Positions 51,810 through 60,970 of a stretch of 64,000 nt of DNA are shown one piece after another. The stretch is taken from NCBI RefSeq assembly GCF_006864535.1, contig NZ_QHLL01000008.1, forward strand, positions 17,903 through 81,902. Direction: 5' to 3'. The notes below the pieces were generated by a model, which saw nothing but the letters and a program-made list of their open reading frames with translations, had not been told where the DNA came from and searched no databases. The position numbers and the translations under genes are program-made. This DNA comes from Campylobacter sp. MIT 12-8780 (GTDB taxonomy: Bacteria > Campylobacterota > Campylobacteria > Campylobacterales > Campylobacteraceae). Every line of letters begins with the position of its first letter. The first letter of the stretch is position 1.

Positions 51810-52556
51810 ATGGATTTTGCTTTTTTGGAAAAAAAGCTTTGCAAATTTATACAAGATGAGCTTGAAAATGCCCGCGTAAAAGGCGTAGTTTTAGGACTTA
51901 GTGGAGGCATAGACTCAGCCCTTGTAGCTACACTTTGTAAAAAAGCTTTGGGCGAAAAGGTATTTGCACTTTTAATGCCAAGTCAGTTTTCTAATGAAAC
52001 AAATCTTAAAGATGCTTTAAAACTTTGTGAGAACTTAAAGCTTGAGTATAAGATCATAAACATTGAAAACATACTCAAAGCCTTTTTGCAAAACATTCAA
52101 AATCCAGATAAAATCCGCATAGGCAACTTAAGCGCAAGAATTCGTATGAGCTTGCTTTATGATTACTCAGCCTTTAAAAATGCTTTGGTTGTTGGCACGA
52201 GCAATAAAAGCGAGCTGATGTTAGGATATGGCACGATTTATGGGGACTTAGCTTGTGCTTTTAATCCTATAGCAAGGTTGTATAAGAGTGAAATTTTTGA
52301 ATTTGCTCAATTTTTAGGCTTAGATGAAGTTTTTATCAAAAAAGCTCCAAGTGCGGATTTGTATGAGGGACAAAGTGATGAAAAAGAGCTTGGCTTTAGC
52401 TACGCACAGATTGATGAGGCTTTAAAAGCTCTTGAAGCAAATGATAAAAGCACCCTAACAAAGCTTGAACCAAAATTGCTTGAGATGATTGAAAAAAGAA
52501 AAAGGCAAAATGCCTTTAAGCTTGAACTTCCTCGTTTTATAAGTCTTGATGAATGA
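51810..52556 (+). CDS. nadE: NH3-dependent NAD synthetase
   Basis: NadE amidates deamido-NAD using ammonia and ATP. The PP-loop SGGIDS is at residues 31-36. LSARIRMSLLYDYSA, GTSNKSELMLGYGTIYGD and KKAPSADLYEGQSDE are substrate and adenylate-binding blocks. It lacks the glutaminase domain of long NadE, so free ammonia is the donor. Length 248. Overlaps lpxK by four bases. Confidence 0.96.
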   Translation: MDFAFLEKKLCKFIQDELENARVKGVVLGLSGGIDSALVATLCKKALGEKVFALLMPSQFSNETNLKDALKLCENLKLEYKIINIENILKAFLQNIQNPDKIRIGNLSARIRMSLLYDYSAFKNALVVGTSNKSELMLGYGTIYGDLACAFNPIARLYKSEIFEFAQFLGLDEVFIKKAPSADLYEGQSDEKELGFSYAQIDEALKALEANDKSTLTKLEPKLLEMIEKRKRQNAFKLELPRFISLDE

Positions 52557-53506
52557 ACTTTTTTGATTCGTATTTTTATAAGCCAAATTTCTTTCAAAAA
52601 GCGCTTGCTTATCTGCTTTTACCCTTAAGCTTTATCTATGCTTTGTTTGCTATTTTAAACACTCAATTCAAGAAAAAAGTAGCCTTTGAAGTGCCAATCA
52701 TTAGCGTTGGAAATTTAAGCTTAGGTGGAAATGGAAAAACACCCATGTGTAAGGCTATAGCTGTATTTTTGCAAGAATTTTTATCACAACAAGGCTCAAA
52801 GAAACCTAGAATTTTTATCATTTTAAGAGGCTATAAGCGAAAAAGCAAGGGCTTAATATGCGTAAAACTTGGTGAAAAAATACTTTGTAGTGTAGAGCAA
52901 AGTGGCGATGAGGCTATGGAATACGCCTTTGAAAAGGCAATTTATGGCGTGATCGTGAGTGAAGATAGGGTAAAAGGCATACAAAAAGCTCTTGAATTAG
53001 GAGCAAGTATCATTTTGCTTGATGATGCTTTTTCTAAATTTCACATCAAGAAATTTGATCTTTTGCTTGAGGGCAAAACAAAACCTTATTTTAATTTCAG
53101 CTTGCCAAGCGGAGCGTATCGTTTGCCGCCAAGTTATGCTAAAAAGGCTGATTTTATAGCTATTGAGGGTAGGGATTTTGTGCGGTATTCTTATGTGAAA
53201 GAAAATCAAAAAGCAGTTTTAATCGCTTCTATAGCCAAGCCTTTTAGGTTGTATGAGCATTTCATCAAGGCAAGGGCGTGTTATTTTTTTAAAGATCATT
53301 ATGATTATAAAAAAAGCGAGCTTGAAAATTTGCTAAAAAAGCATAATTGTGATACACTAATGCTGACTTTTAAGGACTTTGTCAAGGTTAAGGATATGGG
53401 CTTTAAGTATGAACTTATCAAGCTTGAGCTTGAGTTAATGTCAAGCTTAAAAGAAGCTTTGATGAATTATATAAAAAGCTTTAAAAACTTTGATATAAAA
53501 GGATAA
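52553..53506 (+). CDS. lpxK: Tetraacyldisaccharide 4'-kinase
   Basis: LpxK phosphorylates the lipid A precursor at the inner membrane. An N-terminal hydrophobic helix (AYLLLPLSFIYALFAIL) precedes the P-loop-like SVGNLSLGGNGKTPM (51-65). ILRGYKRKSKG and GDEAMEYAF are conserved. ILLDDAFSKFHIKKFDLLL resembles the DDGFQ block, with DDAF replacing it, which is normal in Campylobacter. Length 317. Confidence 0.92.
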   Translation: MNFFDSYFYKPNFFQKALAYLLLPLSFIYALFAILNTQFKKKVAFEVPIISVGNLSLGGNGKTPMCKAIAVFLQEFLSQQGSKKPRIFIILRGYKRKSKGLICVKLGEKILCSVEQSGDEAMEYAFEKAIYGVIVSEDRVKGIQKALELGASIILLDDAFSKFHIKKFDLLLEGKTKPYFNFSLPSGAYRLPPSYAKKADFIAIEGRDFVRYSYVKENQKAVLIASIAKPFRLYEHFIKARACYFFKDHYDYKKSELENLLKKHNCDTLMLTFKDFVKVKDMGFKYELIKLELELMSSLKEALMNYIKSFKNFDIKG

Positions 53507-53508
53507 AA

Positions 53509-54912
53509 ATGCTTTTAGTAGGAACAAGGGATAAAAGTCAAAGCGTTTCTTTTAAAGAAGCTTTGCTTAATCCAGCTGCTCATTTAGGCGGTTTGTATGC
53601 GCCATTAAGCTTACCCAAGTTTAACGGCTATGCGTATAAAGACTTAAGTTATAATGATTTTGCTTTAAAGCTTATTCAAAGCTTTGAATTTGGCTTTGAC
53701 GAGGATTTTAAAGAGGCTTTAAAAAGCTATAAAAGTTTTGATGATGAAACTTGTCCTGTGCGTTTAAATAAAATCAGTGAAAAACTTTTTATCAACGAGC
53801 TTTATCATGGACCAACAAGAGCATTTAAAGATATGGCTTTACAGCCTTTTGGAGTGCTTTTAAAACGTTTTAGCGAGGGTAAAAATTTCCTTGTGTGCTG
53901 CGCGACAAGTGGAGATACTGGACCTGCGACTTTAAAAAGCTTTGAAAATAGCCAAGTTAAAGTTGTATGCATATACCCAAAGGCTGGCACAAGTAGGCTT
54001 CAAGCCTTGCAAATGAGAGCTCTAGATAAGGACAATCTCAAAGTTTTTGCAATCAATGGCGACTTTGATACAGCCCAAAACACGCTTAAAGCTTTGCTTA
54101 ATGATACTGAGTTTAAGCAAGCCTTAAAGACTGAAAACATAGAGCTTTCAGCAGCAAATTCAGTGAATTTTGCACGCATTTTGTTTCAAATCATTTATCA
54201 TTATTATGCTTGTATAAAGATAGATAAAGAACTTGAGATCATCATACCAAGTGGCAATTTTGGCGATGCTTTGGGGGCGTATTATGCTAAAAAAATGGGG
54301 GCAAAAATCAAGCGTATAAAGATCGCTTCAAATGCAAATAATATCTTAAGTGAATTTTTTAACACAGGCAAATATGATTTAAGAGGCAAAAAGCTGGTTA
54401 AAACGCTTTCTCCAGCTATGGATATACTCATATCTTCAAATATAGAACGTTTGCTTTTTGATCAATTTGGCGATGTAAGAACGCTTGAGCTGATGAATGC
54501 TTTAAAAGAAAAACTTCATTTTGAACTCACAAAAAACGAGCTTGAGAGCTTAAAAGAGGATTTTGAGGCTGATTTTTGCACGGATTTAGAATGTAAGCAT
54601 TTTATCAAAGACTTCTCAAAAAGCGCCATCATCGATCCACACACTGCAACTTGCTTTAAGCTTTTAAATCCGCATAAAACTACACTCATTACTTCAACAG
54701 CTGAGTGGAGTAAATTTGTGCCAAGTATGTATGAAGCTTTATTTAACAAGCCTTGCAATGATGAAAAAGAAGCGATGTTAGAGATCGCTGAAGCTTACGG
54801 CGAGGGGATAAAAACCGAGCTTTTAGATCTTTTTGATCTTGAAAAACAAGCTATTCAAAGCTATGAAGCAAGAGCTTTAAAAGATGAAATTTTAAGGTGG
54901 ATAAAGAAATGA
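53509..54912 (+). CDS. thrC: Threonine synthase
   Basis: ThrC makes threonine from O-phosphohomoserine with PLP. The PLP lysine is K107 in HGPTRAFKDMALQPFG. CCATSGDTGPATLKSF and IIPSGNFGDALGAYYA bind the cofactor phosphate and substrate. Length 467. An AAAGGATA site precedes the ATG two bases after lpxK. The last bases overlap kdsB. Confidence 0.95.
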   Translation: MLLVGTRDKSQSVSFKEALLNPAAHLGGLYAPLSLPKFNGYAYKDLSYNDFALKLIQSFEFGFDEDFKEALKSYKSFDDETCPVRLNKISEKLFINELYHGPTRAFKDMALQPFGVLLKRFSEGKNFLVCCATSGDTGPATLKSFENSQVKVVCIYPKAGTSRLQALQMRALDKDNLKVFAINGDFDTAQNTLKALLNDTEFKQALKTENIELSAANSVNFARILFQIIYHYYACIKIDKELEIIIPSGNFGDALGAYYAKKMGAKIKRIKIASNANNILSEFFNTGKYDLRGKKLVKTLSPAMDILISSNIERLLFDQFGDVRTLELMNALKEKLHFELTKNELESLKEDFEADFCTDLECKHFIKDFSKSAIIDPHTATCFKLLNPHKTTLITSTAEWSKFVPSMYEALFNKPCNDEKEAMLEIAEAYGEGIKTELLDLFDLEKQAIQSYEARALKDEILRWIKK

Positions 54913-55622
54913 TTATCATACCAGCAAGGTTAAAATCAAGCAGAATGCCTGAAAAGATTTTATGCGAGATTAAAGGTGTGCCTATGTTTATCGCAACTGC
55001 TTTAAGAGTAAAGGGTGTTGATGAAGTATGTATAGCTGTTGATGATGAAAAAGTGCTTGATGAGGCTAAAAAGCATGGCTTTAAGGCTGTGCTTACAAGC
55101 AAAGAACATGAAAGTGGCACAGATAGGCTTAATGAAGCCTGCAAGCTTTTGGGCTTAAAAGATGATGAGATAATCATCAATGTCCAAGCTGATGAGCCTT
55201 TTATAGAGCCAGAAAATTTACATAAATTTAAAGAATTTAGTCAGCAAAACCTAGATATTACAGCCTTTATGACAAGTTGTTTTAAAACTTGCACGAGCGA
55301 GCAAGCACAAGATAGCAATCTTGTTAAAGTCGTGCTTGATAAAGATAATTTCGCCCTTTATTTTTCTCGCTCAAAAATTCCTTTTGAAAGAGCAGATTAT
55401 AATGAAGCCTTTAAAGCACATTTAGGCATTTATGCTTATAGTGTAAGGGCATTAAATGAGTTTTGCACCTTAAAAAGCTCAAATTTAGAGCAAGCTGAAA
55501 AGCTTGAGCAGCTTAGAGCCCTAGAAAATGGCAAAAAAATCAAAATGCTTGAAATACAAACAAAAAGTATAGGCATAGATACCAAACAAGACTATGAAAG
55601 GGCGTTGAAGTATTTTGTATAA
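54909..55622 (+). CDS. kdsB: 3-deoxy-manno-octulosonate cytidylyltransferase
   Basis: KdsB activates KDO as CMP-KDO for lipopolysaccharide core. The start used is ATG at 54909 (MIIIPARLKSSRMPEKIL), overlapping the thrC stop, which matches family N-termini. An in-frame GTG at 54897 is less likely. VQADEPFIEPENL has the conserved QADEPF, and YFSRSKIPF and HLGIYAYSV are typical. Length 237. Last gene of the nadE run. Confidence 0.94.
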   Translation: MIIIPARLKSSRMPEKILCEIKGVPMFIATALRVKGVDEVCIAVDDEKVLDEAKKHGFKAVLTSKEHESGTDRLNEACKLLGLKDDEIIINVQADEPFIEPENLHKFKEFSQQNLDITAFMTSCFKTCTSEQAQDSNLVKVVLDKDNFALYFSRSKIPFERADYNEAFKAHLGIYAYSVRALNEFCTLKSSNLEQAEKLEQLRALENGKKIKMLEIQTKSIGIDTKQDYERALKYFV

Positions 55623-55755
55623 GGATTTAAGGCTTGATTGAAAATGTGCTTTTTAAAAGAATGGCTCTAAAATAGAGTATTTTTTTAAAAAGGTTGAGAA
55701 AGGGTAAAAAAGTCTTGCTTTGAGCCTTTTTATTCTCTTTTAATTTAATAAATCC

Positions 55756-55761
55756 TATAAT
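55756..55761 (+). promoter_or_regulatory. -10 element for the 55.8-63.7 kb gene run
   Basis: TATAAT in AATCCTATAATGTAAG, 42 bases before the GTG at 55803. It may drive the long co-directional run that ends with ubiD. The preceding gap of about 130 bases after kdsB shows only a weak AAAAAGGTT/AGCCTTTTT pairing that could be a terminator. Confidence 0.6.
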
Positions 55762-55802
55762 GTAAGTTTTAGTTTAAGATAAAAGCATAAAAGGCAGTAG
55801 TT

Positions 55803-56066
55803 GTGGATATATTTGATGAAATGTTTTCTAAAAGCCCTGAAGAGAAGTTTTTTGAGACTTTAAGACACGCACCTTTGGGGGCTGTTGAGAAGTGCTTAAG
55901 AGCTTTTATAAGCGAGCATATCGCTATGCTTGAGCTTTTAGAGCAAAAGGGCGTGAGTGAAGATGAACTTGAGCTTTATAAGATGGAAAATGACTTTTTG
56001 ATTCAAGAGCGTTTAAATGATTATTATATAGAGCTTGGAGCTAAAATTTTAGGACAAGAAGGATAG
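55803..56066 (+). CDS. Conserved small acidic protein, unknown function
   Basis: The 87-residue soluble protein is helical and acidic (KSPEEKFFETLRHAPLGAVE, then LEQKGVSEDELELYKMENDF). The start is probably GTG at 55803, with AAAGGCAG upstream; ATG at 55818 is an alternative. A similar protein occupies the same place in C. jejuni (Cj0539 as I recall), beside the exported protein and polyprenyl synthase genes. No motif was recognised. Confidence 0.75.
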   Translation: MDIFDEMFSKSPEEKFFETLRHAPLGAVEKCLRAFISEHIAMLELLEQKGVSEDELELYKMENDFLIQERLNDYYIELGAKILGQEG

Positions 56067-56654
56067 ATGAGGGTAATCACTCTTTGTTGTTTGCTTATTT
56101 GTGTAAGTTTTGCAGCTGCTCCTGTGTTTGAGCATAGTTATGAGTTTAGCCTTAAAAAAGATGAACGAGCTTCTGTGAGTATTACTGAACTTGCATATAA
56201 TGACAAACAAAATTTTGACTTTTATTGGACTCTTTTTGATACAAATAAAATCATCATACATACAAGATACCGCAAATTTTCAAGGCAGTTTGTTTTGGCT
56301 TTACGTAGGAATCTTAACTGGGCGACTCAAACTTTGATCCCTGATTATACCAATCCTCACATAGATAGAGCCAGACTTATCTTAGAATTTAGTGATTTTT
56401 CAAGAGGAGAAGCTAAATTTAAGGTGTATATCGAGGATAAGCAAGCAAGGCTAGCTGTGGATTTTTTAGATCCAAATAAACTTGATCCAAGTAAGACAAG
56501 TGATGCAACAAAGATAGTTCCGGGGATTTATTTTAGTGAGGAAAAAAATGCTAGCCTTCAACCAGCTCCTCAAACAGAGCAAGCACCTCAAGTTTTAGAG
56601 CCAAACGAAACAGGGCAGACTAACCCTCAAGCACCATTAAATCAAGAAAATTAG
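56067..56654 (+). CDS. Exported protein of unknown function
   Basis: The 195-residue protein has a signal peptide (MRVITLCCLLICVSFAAAP) and a mostly beta domain (VLALRRNLNWATQTL, RLILEFSDFSRGEAKFKVYI), then a Pro/Gln/Glu-rich low-complexity tail from about residue 165. It is likely periplasmic. Its ATG follows the previous stop directly. The neighbouring order fits C. jejuni Cj0540. No activity can be assigned. Confidence 0.8.
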   Translation: MRVITLCCLLICVSFAAAPVFEHSYEFSLKKDERASVSITELAYNDKQNFDFYWTLFDTNKIIIHTRYRKFSRQFVLALRRNLNWATQTLIPDYTNPHIDRARLILEFSDFSRGEAKFKVYIEDKQARLAVDFLDPNKLDPSKTSDATKIVPGIYFSEEKNASLQPAPQTEQAPQVLEPNETGQTNPQAPLNQEN

Positions 56655-56669
56655 AACAAAGGATAAAAA

Positions 56670-57557
56670 GTGCAAGAAATTGATGAGTTTATAACAAATT
56701 TTGTAAAAGATTTGGAGTATAAACCTATACTTTTAATGTGCTCAAAGCTCAAATCAGGTAAAAAACTCCGTTCAAAGCTTCTTTTAAATATAGCCAAGCC
56801 AAGCCAAGAAGCCTTTACAATCTGTGCTTTGATAGAGCTTATCCACCTTGCAAGCTTGCTTCATGATGATGTTATTGATGAAGCAGAGTTAAGACGAGGG
56901 GCAAAAAGCATTAATGCTGAATTTGGGGCTAAAAATGCGATTATGCTAGGCGATATTTTATACTCTAAAGCCTTTTTTGAGCTTTCAAAGCTTAACTCAA
57001 CTTTTGCAAAAATTATCTCAAATGCTGTTTTAAAGCTTTCAAAAGGCGAACTTATGGATATAGAATTAAGCAAAAGTTTTAATGATGATGAAAAGGCTTA
57101 TCTTGAGATGATCGATCATAAAACTGCAGCATTGATTGAAGCAAGTGCGCGGTGTGGGGCGATACTAGCTGGTTTTGATGAAGAAAAATTTGCTTTATAT
57201 GGTAAAAATCTTGGCATAGCCTTTCAGATCATAGATGATATACTAGACATTAAAAATGACGCACAAACGCTTGGAAAGCCAGCGATGAATGATTTTAAAG
57301 AAGGAAAATGCACCCTAGCATATATCTTTGCATATAAAAACTTAGCCCAAGATGAAAAAACAAGGCTTAAAAGCTTGTTTAAAAAAGAGCTCAGTCAAGA
57401 TGAAGCAGTTTGGCTTAAGAGTATCATCGCTCCTTATTTAGATCAAAGTTTTATTTTGGCAAAAGATTATACGCAAAGAGCTTTAAAAGCCATAGAAAAT
57501 TATCATAATGAAGCCTTAGAAGATATCGCTAAAACGATGATAAATAGGGAGTTTTAA
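56670..57557 (+). CDS. Polyprenyl diphosphate synthase
   Basis: Long-chain trans-prenyltransferase, likely producing the menaquinone side chain. The first aspartate-rich motif is LLHDDVIDEAELRRG (D66, D67, D70). The second is FQIIDDILDIKND. GKKLRSKLLLNIAK binds the diphosphate. The start is GTG at 56670, with AAAGGAT upstream. At 295 residues it is similar to IspB and IspA forms, and chain length cannot be predicted safely by eye. Confidence 0.9.
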   Translation: MQEIDEFITNFVKDLEYKPILLMCSKLKSGKKLRSKLLLNIAKPSQEAFTICALIELIHLASLLHDDVIDEAELRRGAKSINAEFGAKNAIMLGDILYSKAFFELSKLNSTFAKIISNAVLKLSKGELMDIELSKSFNDDEKAYLEMIDHKTAALIEASARCGAILAGFDEEKFALYGKNLGIAFQIIDDILDIKNDAQTLGKPAMNDFKEGKCTLAYIFAYKNLAQDEKTRLKSLFKKELSQDEAVWLKSIIAPYLDQSFILAKDYTQRALKAIENYHNEALEDIAKTMINREF

Positions 57558-58852
57558 TGACTTATTTTTGTATAAGCTGGACGCATAAAAACACAGAACT
57601 TGCTTTGCGTGAGAAATTTTCTTTTTCAGATGAAGAAACAAAAAAACAATTTCTTTCCCAGCTTATCAAACATCAAAATATACAAGAATGCTTGCTTTTA
57701 AGCACTTGTAATAGGGTTGAAATTTTTGCTTTTGTTAAAGATAAAAACAAGGCTGGTTATTTGCTAGCTAGCGTTTTGGCTGAGTTTTACAAACTTGATA
57801 CAAATGAGCTTTATAACAGAGCTGATATTTTTGAAGATACAGGGGCTATTCATCATCTTTTTTCAGTGGCTAGCTCACTTGATAGCTTAGTTGTAGGCGA
57901 AACTCAAATCGCTGGACAGCTTAAAGACGCTTTTATCTTTGCTTTGGAGCATAAATTTTGTGATATTCATCTTTCAAGGGCGGTGCATTATGCTTTTAAA
58001 TGCGCAGCTGCGATTCGCACTCAAACGCAAATTTCTAAAAACCCCATCTCCGTTTCTTCTGTAGCTGTGGCTAAGGCTAAAGAACTACTTTCTTTAGAAG
58101 GCAGAAAGGTTATAGTTATCGGTGCTGGAGAGATGAGCGAGCTAGCATGTAAGCATTTGCTTACCGCAAGGGCTCATATTATTTTGCTTAATAGAAGCTT
58201 AGATAATGCCAAAGAACTTGCCTTGAAGCTTGGTAGAGGCGTAGAAATTGATAGCCTTGATAAGCTTGAATACTATCTTAACACATATGAGCTTTTTTTC
58301 TCGGCTACAAATTCGCCTCATTATATCATCACTGATACTATGCTTAAAGAAGTGAGCTTTACGCGTTATTTTTTTGATATAGCTGTGCCAAGGGATATTG
58401 ACTTAAAACAAAGTAAAAATGTGCAAGTTTTTGCCGTAGATGACTTAGAAGAAGTGGTAAAAACAAATCTTGCCTTAAGAGAGGAACAAGCTAAGATAGC
58501 CTATAAGATCATTGGCACTATGACAGCAAGCTTTTTTAGGTATTTAAACAAACTTACCTTAACACCTATCATTAAGGATTTAAGGCTTGAGGCAAAACGT
58601 TGTTCTCAAGAAATTTTAAGCAAGGCTTTAAAAAAGGGTTATTTGAAAGGTTCTGATGAGGAAGAGGCAAGAAAGCTCATTCATCAAGTATTTAAAGCCT
58701 TTTTGCACACGCCAACACTAAGGCTTAAAGAACTTGAAGGGCAAATTCAAAGTGATACTATCATCAATGCTTTGCGTTATGTTTTTGCTTTAGAAAATGA
58801 AAAATCTGGCTTAAATGAATACAAATGTGAATTAAATTTAAAGGATAGCTGA
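57557..58852 (+). CDS. hemA: Glutamyl-tRNA reductase
   Basis: HemA reduces glutamyl-tRNA to glutamate-1-semialdehyde, the first step of C5 haem synthesis. The catalytic Cys51 is in LLSTCNRVEIFA. SSLDSLVVGETQIAGQLKDA and the NADPH-binding VIVIGAGEMSELACKHL-like VIGAGEMSELACKHL are diagnostic, and the C-terminal dimerisation helix ends the protein. Length 431. TAATG joins it to the previous gene, and the stop shares bases with the proS ATG. HemC follows two genes later. Confidence 0.96.
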   Translation: MTYFCISWTHKNTELALREKFSFSDEETKKQFLSQLIKHQNIQECLLLSTCNRVEIFAFVKDKNKAGYLLASVLAEFYKLDTNELYNRADIFEDTGAIHHLFSVASSLDSLVVGETQIAGQLKDAFIFALEHKFCDIHLSRAVHYAFKCAAAIRTQTQISKNPISVSSVAVAKAKELLSLEGRKVIVIGAGEMSELACKHLLTARAHIILLNRSLDNAKELALKLGRGVEIDSLDKLEYYLNTYELFFSATNSPHYIITDTMLKEVSFTRYFFDIAVPRDIDLKQSKNVQVFAVDDLEEVVKTNLALREEQAKIAYKIIGTMTASFFRYLNKLTLTPIIKDLRLEAKRCSQEILSKALKKGYLKGSDEEEARKLIHQVFKAFLHTPTLRLKELEGQIQSDTIINALRYVFALENEKSGLNEYKCELNLKDS

Positions 58853-60564
58853 TGAAAATGAGTAAATTTTACGCACCAAGCACCAAAGAAAGCCCAAAAG
58901 ATGCGATTTTAGCAAGTCATATTTTTTTGCTTAGGGCAGGCTTTATCGAGCAAATTGGTAGTGGGCTTTATAATTTCTTACCGCTTGGGAAAAAAGTGTA
59001 TGATAAGATAGAAACTATCATTAAAGAGGAAATGGATAAAGCAGGTGCCTTGCAAACTAGCTTAAGTTTTGTAACTCCAGCTTCTTTGTGGCAAGAAAGT
59101 GGAAGGTATGAAGCGTATGGAAAAGAGCTTTTGCGTTTTAAAGATAGAAAAGAAAATGAATTTGTGCTGGGTGCAACACATGAAGAAGCCATGCTAAGCG
59201 TGGTTAAAAACAAAATCACAAGCTACAAGCAACTGCCTTTAAATTTATATCAAATAGGGCTTAAATTTAGAGATGAAGCACGTCCTAGATTTGGGCTTTT
59301 AAGGTGTCGTGAGTTTGTGATGAAAGATGCGTATAGCTTTCATGCAAATGAAGAATGCTTAAAGGCTGAGTTTGATAATATGTTTGAGACTTACTCAAGG
59401 ATTTTTACTCGTTTAGGGCTTGATTTTAGGGCTGTTGAGGCTGATAGTGGAGCCATTGGAGGAAGTGGAAGTAAGGAATTTATGGTGCTTGCAAAAAGTG
59501 GCGAAGATGATATCATCATTTGTCAAAACTGCTCATATGCGGCAAATATCGAGGCTGCAAAACGAGCTAAAAGAACGAGCAAAGAAGAGCGTCCTGAAGC
59601 AAATTACGCAAGCAAATTTCACACTCCAAATACAAAAACTATCAAGGCTGTGGCTGAATTTTTTAAAATCGCTGAGTTTTATACTATAAAAGCTGTGGTG
59701 AAAAGGGCTATTTATGAAAATGAAAGTAAAATGGTTGTGTTTTTTCTAAGAGGCGATGATGATTTACAAACAACAAAGGCTAAAAATGCTTGCAATGCTC
59801 TTGATATAGTAGATGCTGAAGAAAGCGAGCTTATAGAAGCTGGTTTAACACCCGGATTTATCGGCTTTGTGGGCTTAAAAGACATTGATTTTTATGTGGA
59901 TAATGAGCTTTATGAAGAAAGTAATATGATCATGGGCGCCAATGAAAAAGACTATCATCTTGTAGGCATAAATGTCAGCAATCTTAACAAAGATCGTTTT
60001 AAAGACTTGTGCGAGGTAAAAGAAAATGATACTTGTGCGTGTTGTGGTGGGGTGCTTAAGATGAGTAAAGGCATAGAAGTAGGACACATTTTTAAGCTTG
60101 GCACGAAGTATTCAAGCGCGATGAATGCGAATTTCTTAGATGAAAATGGCAAAGCTCAACCTTTTTATATGGGGTGTTATGGCATAGGTGTAAGTCGTTT
60201 GGTGGCTGTAGCTGTAGAGGCAAGCCATGATGAAAAAGGCATAGTATGGAACAAAACACTCACACCTTTTGCTTTGCATATCATCATCTCAAATATCAAA
60301 GATGAAAAAGCCTTTAAGCTTGGCGAAGAACTTTATAATAAACTTACTCAGCAAGGTTTTTCTGTGCTTTTTGATGATAGAAATGAACGTTATGGAGTAA
60401 AGATCAATGATTTTGAGCTTATGGGCTTTTCTTATGCTTTAATCATAGGCAAGGGCTTAGAAGAAGGCTTTGTTGAGCTTGTGAAGCGAGAAAAGCTCGA
60501 AAAAACTCGTTTGAGTGCTGATTTGAACGAACTTGAAGAAAAACTAAAGAAAGCTTTATCATGA
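58852..60564 (+). CDS. proS: Prolyl-tRNA synthetase (bacterial type)
   Basis: Class II synthetase with the usual bacterial architecture: N-terminal catalytic motif 1 region (LLRAGFIEQIGSGLYNFLPL), motif 2 with KFRDEARPRFGLLRCREFVM, TEKGGSGS-like AIGGSGSKEFMV, the INS editing domain (about 220-400), motif 3 with YGIGVSRLVAVAVE, and a C-terminal anticodon-binding domain (ALHIIISNIKDEKAFKLG). Length 570. A second Met at codon 3 is an alternative start. It overlaps the FxsA-like gene by four bases. Confidence 0.97.
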   Translation: MKMSKFYAPSTKESPKDAILASHIFLLRAGFIEQIGSGLYNFLPLGKKVYDKIETIIKEEMDKAGALQTSLSFVTPASLWQESGRYEAYGKELLRFKDRKENEFVLGATHEEAMLSVVKNKITSYKQLPLNLYQIGLKFRDEARPRFGLLRCREFVMKDAYSFHANEECLKAEFDNMFETYSRIFTRLGLDFRAVEADSGAIGGSGSKEFMVLAKSGEDDIIICQNCSYAANIEAAKRAKRTSKEERPEANYASKFHTPNTKTIKAVAEFFKIAEFYTIKAVVKRAIYENESKMVVFFLRGDDDLQTTKAKNACNALDIVDAEESELIEAGLTPGFIGFVGLKDIDFYVDNELYEESNMIMGANEKDYHLVGINVSNLNKDRFKDLCEVKENDTCACCGGVLKMSKGIEVGHIFKLGTKYSSAMNANFLDENGKAQPFYMGCYGIGVSRLVAVAVEASHDEKGIVWNKTLTPFALHIIISNIKDEKAFKLGEELYNKLTQQGFSVLFDDRNERYGVKINDFELMGFSYALIIGKGLEEGFVELVKREKLEKTRLSADLNELEEKLKKALS

Positions 60565-60968
60565 ATTACTACCGCTTTTCTATCTTTCCTTTTGTTTTGC
60601 TTGAGCTTTTAGCAAGCGTGCTTTTTGTTTTTGCTTTTGGCTTTGGAAATTTTTTGATTTTTTTGCTTGTAAGTGTGATTGTAGGCGTGATCTTGCTTGC
60701 TGTATTTTGGAAAAATATGCTTGAATTTCAGCTTTTGCGTCCTAAGGAAATGCTTGCTCAATTTGCTTATATAATCGCTGCTTTTTTATTTATAGTGCCG
60801 GGTGTTTTAAGCTCGTGTATAGCCTTTTTTATCTTGATTTTTGCCCTTATTTTTAAAGGTAAAAAAAGACAAAAACAAGCCTTTGCAAATTTTAGCAGGG
60901 AAGAAAAACCTAGCAAAAGCAAAGTATATGATGAAGAAATCATTGATGTAGAGATCATTAAGGAGTAA
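60561..60968 (+). CDS. FxsA-family membrane protein
   Basis: The 135-residue protein has three or four membrane helices, with the FxsA-like pattern FVLLELLASVLFVFAFG at the start and ADELMLIAGAFLL-like YIIAAFLFIVPGVLSSCIAF, then a charged cytoplasmic tail (EEIIDVEIIKE). FxsA is linked in E. coli to suppression of phage T7 exclusion; its normal role is unclear. Located between proS and hemC as in C. jejuni. Confidence 0.8.
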   Translation: MNYYRFSIFPFVLLELLASVLFVFAFGFGNFLIFLLVSVIVGVILLAVFWKNMLEFQLLRPKEMLAQFAYIIAAFLFIVPGVLSSCIAFFILIFALIFKGKKRQKQAFANFSREEKPSKSKVYDEEIIDVEIIKE

Positions 60969-60970
60969 AA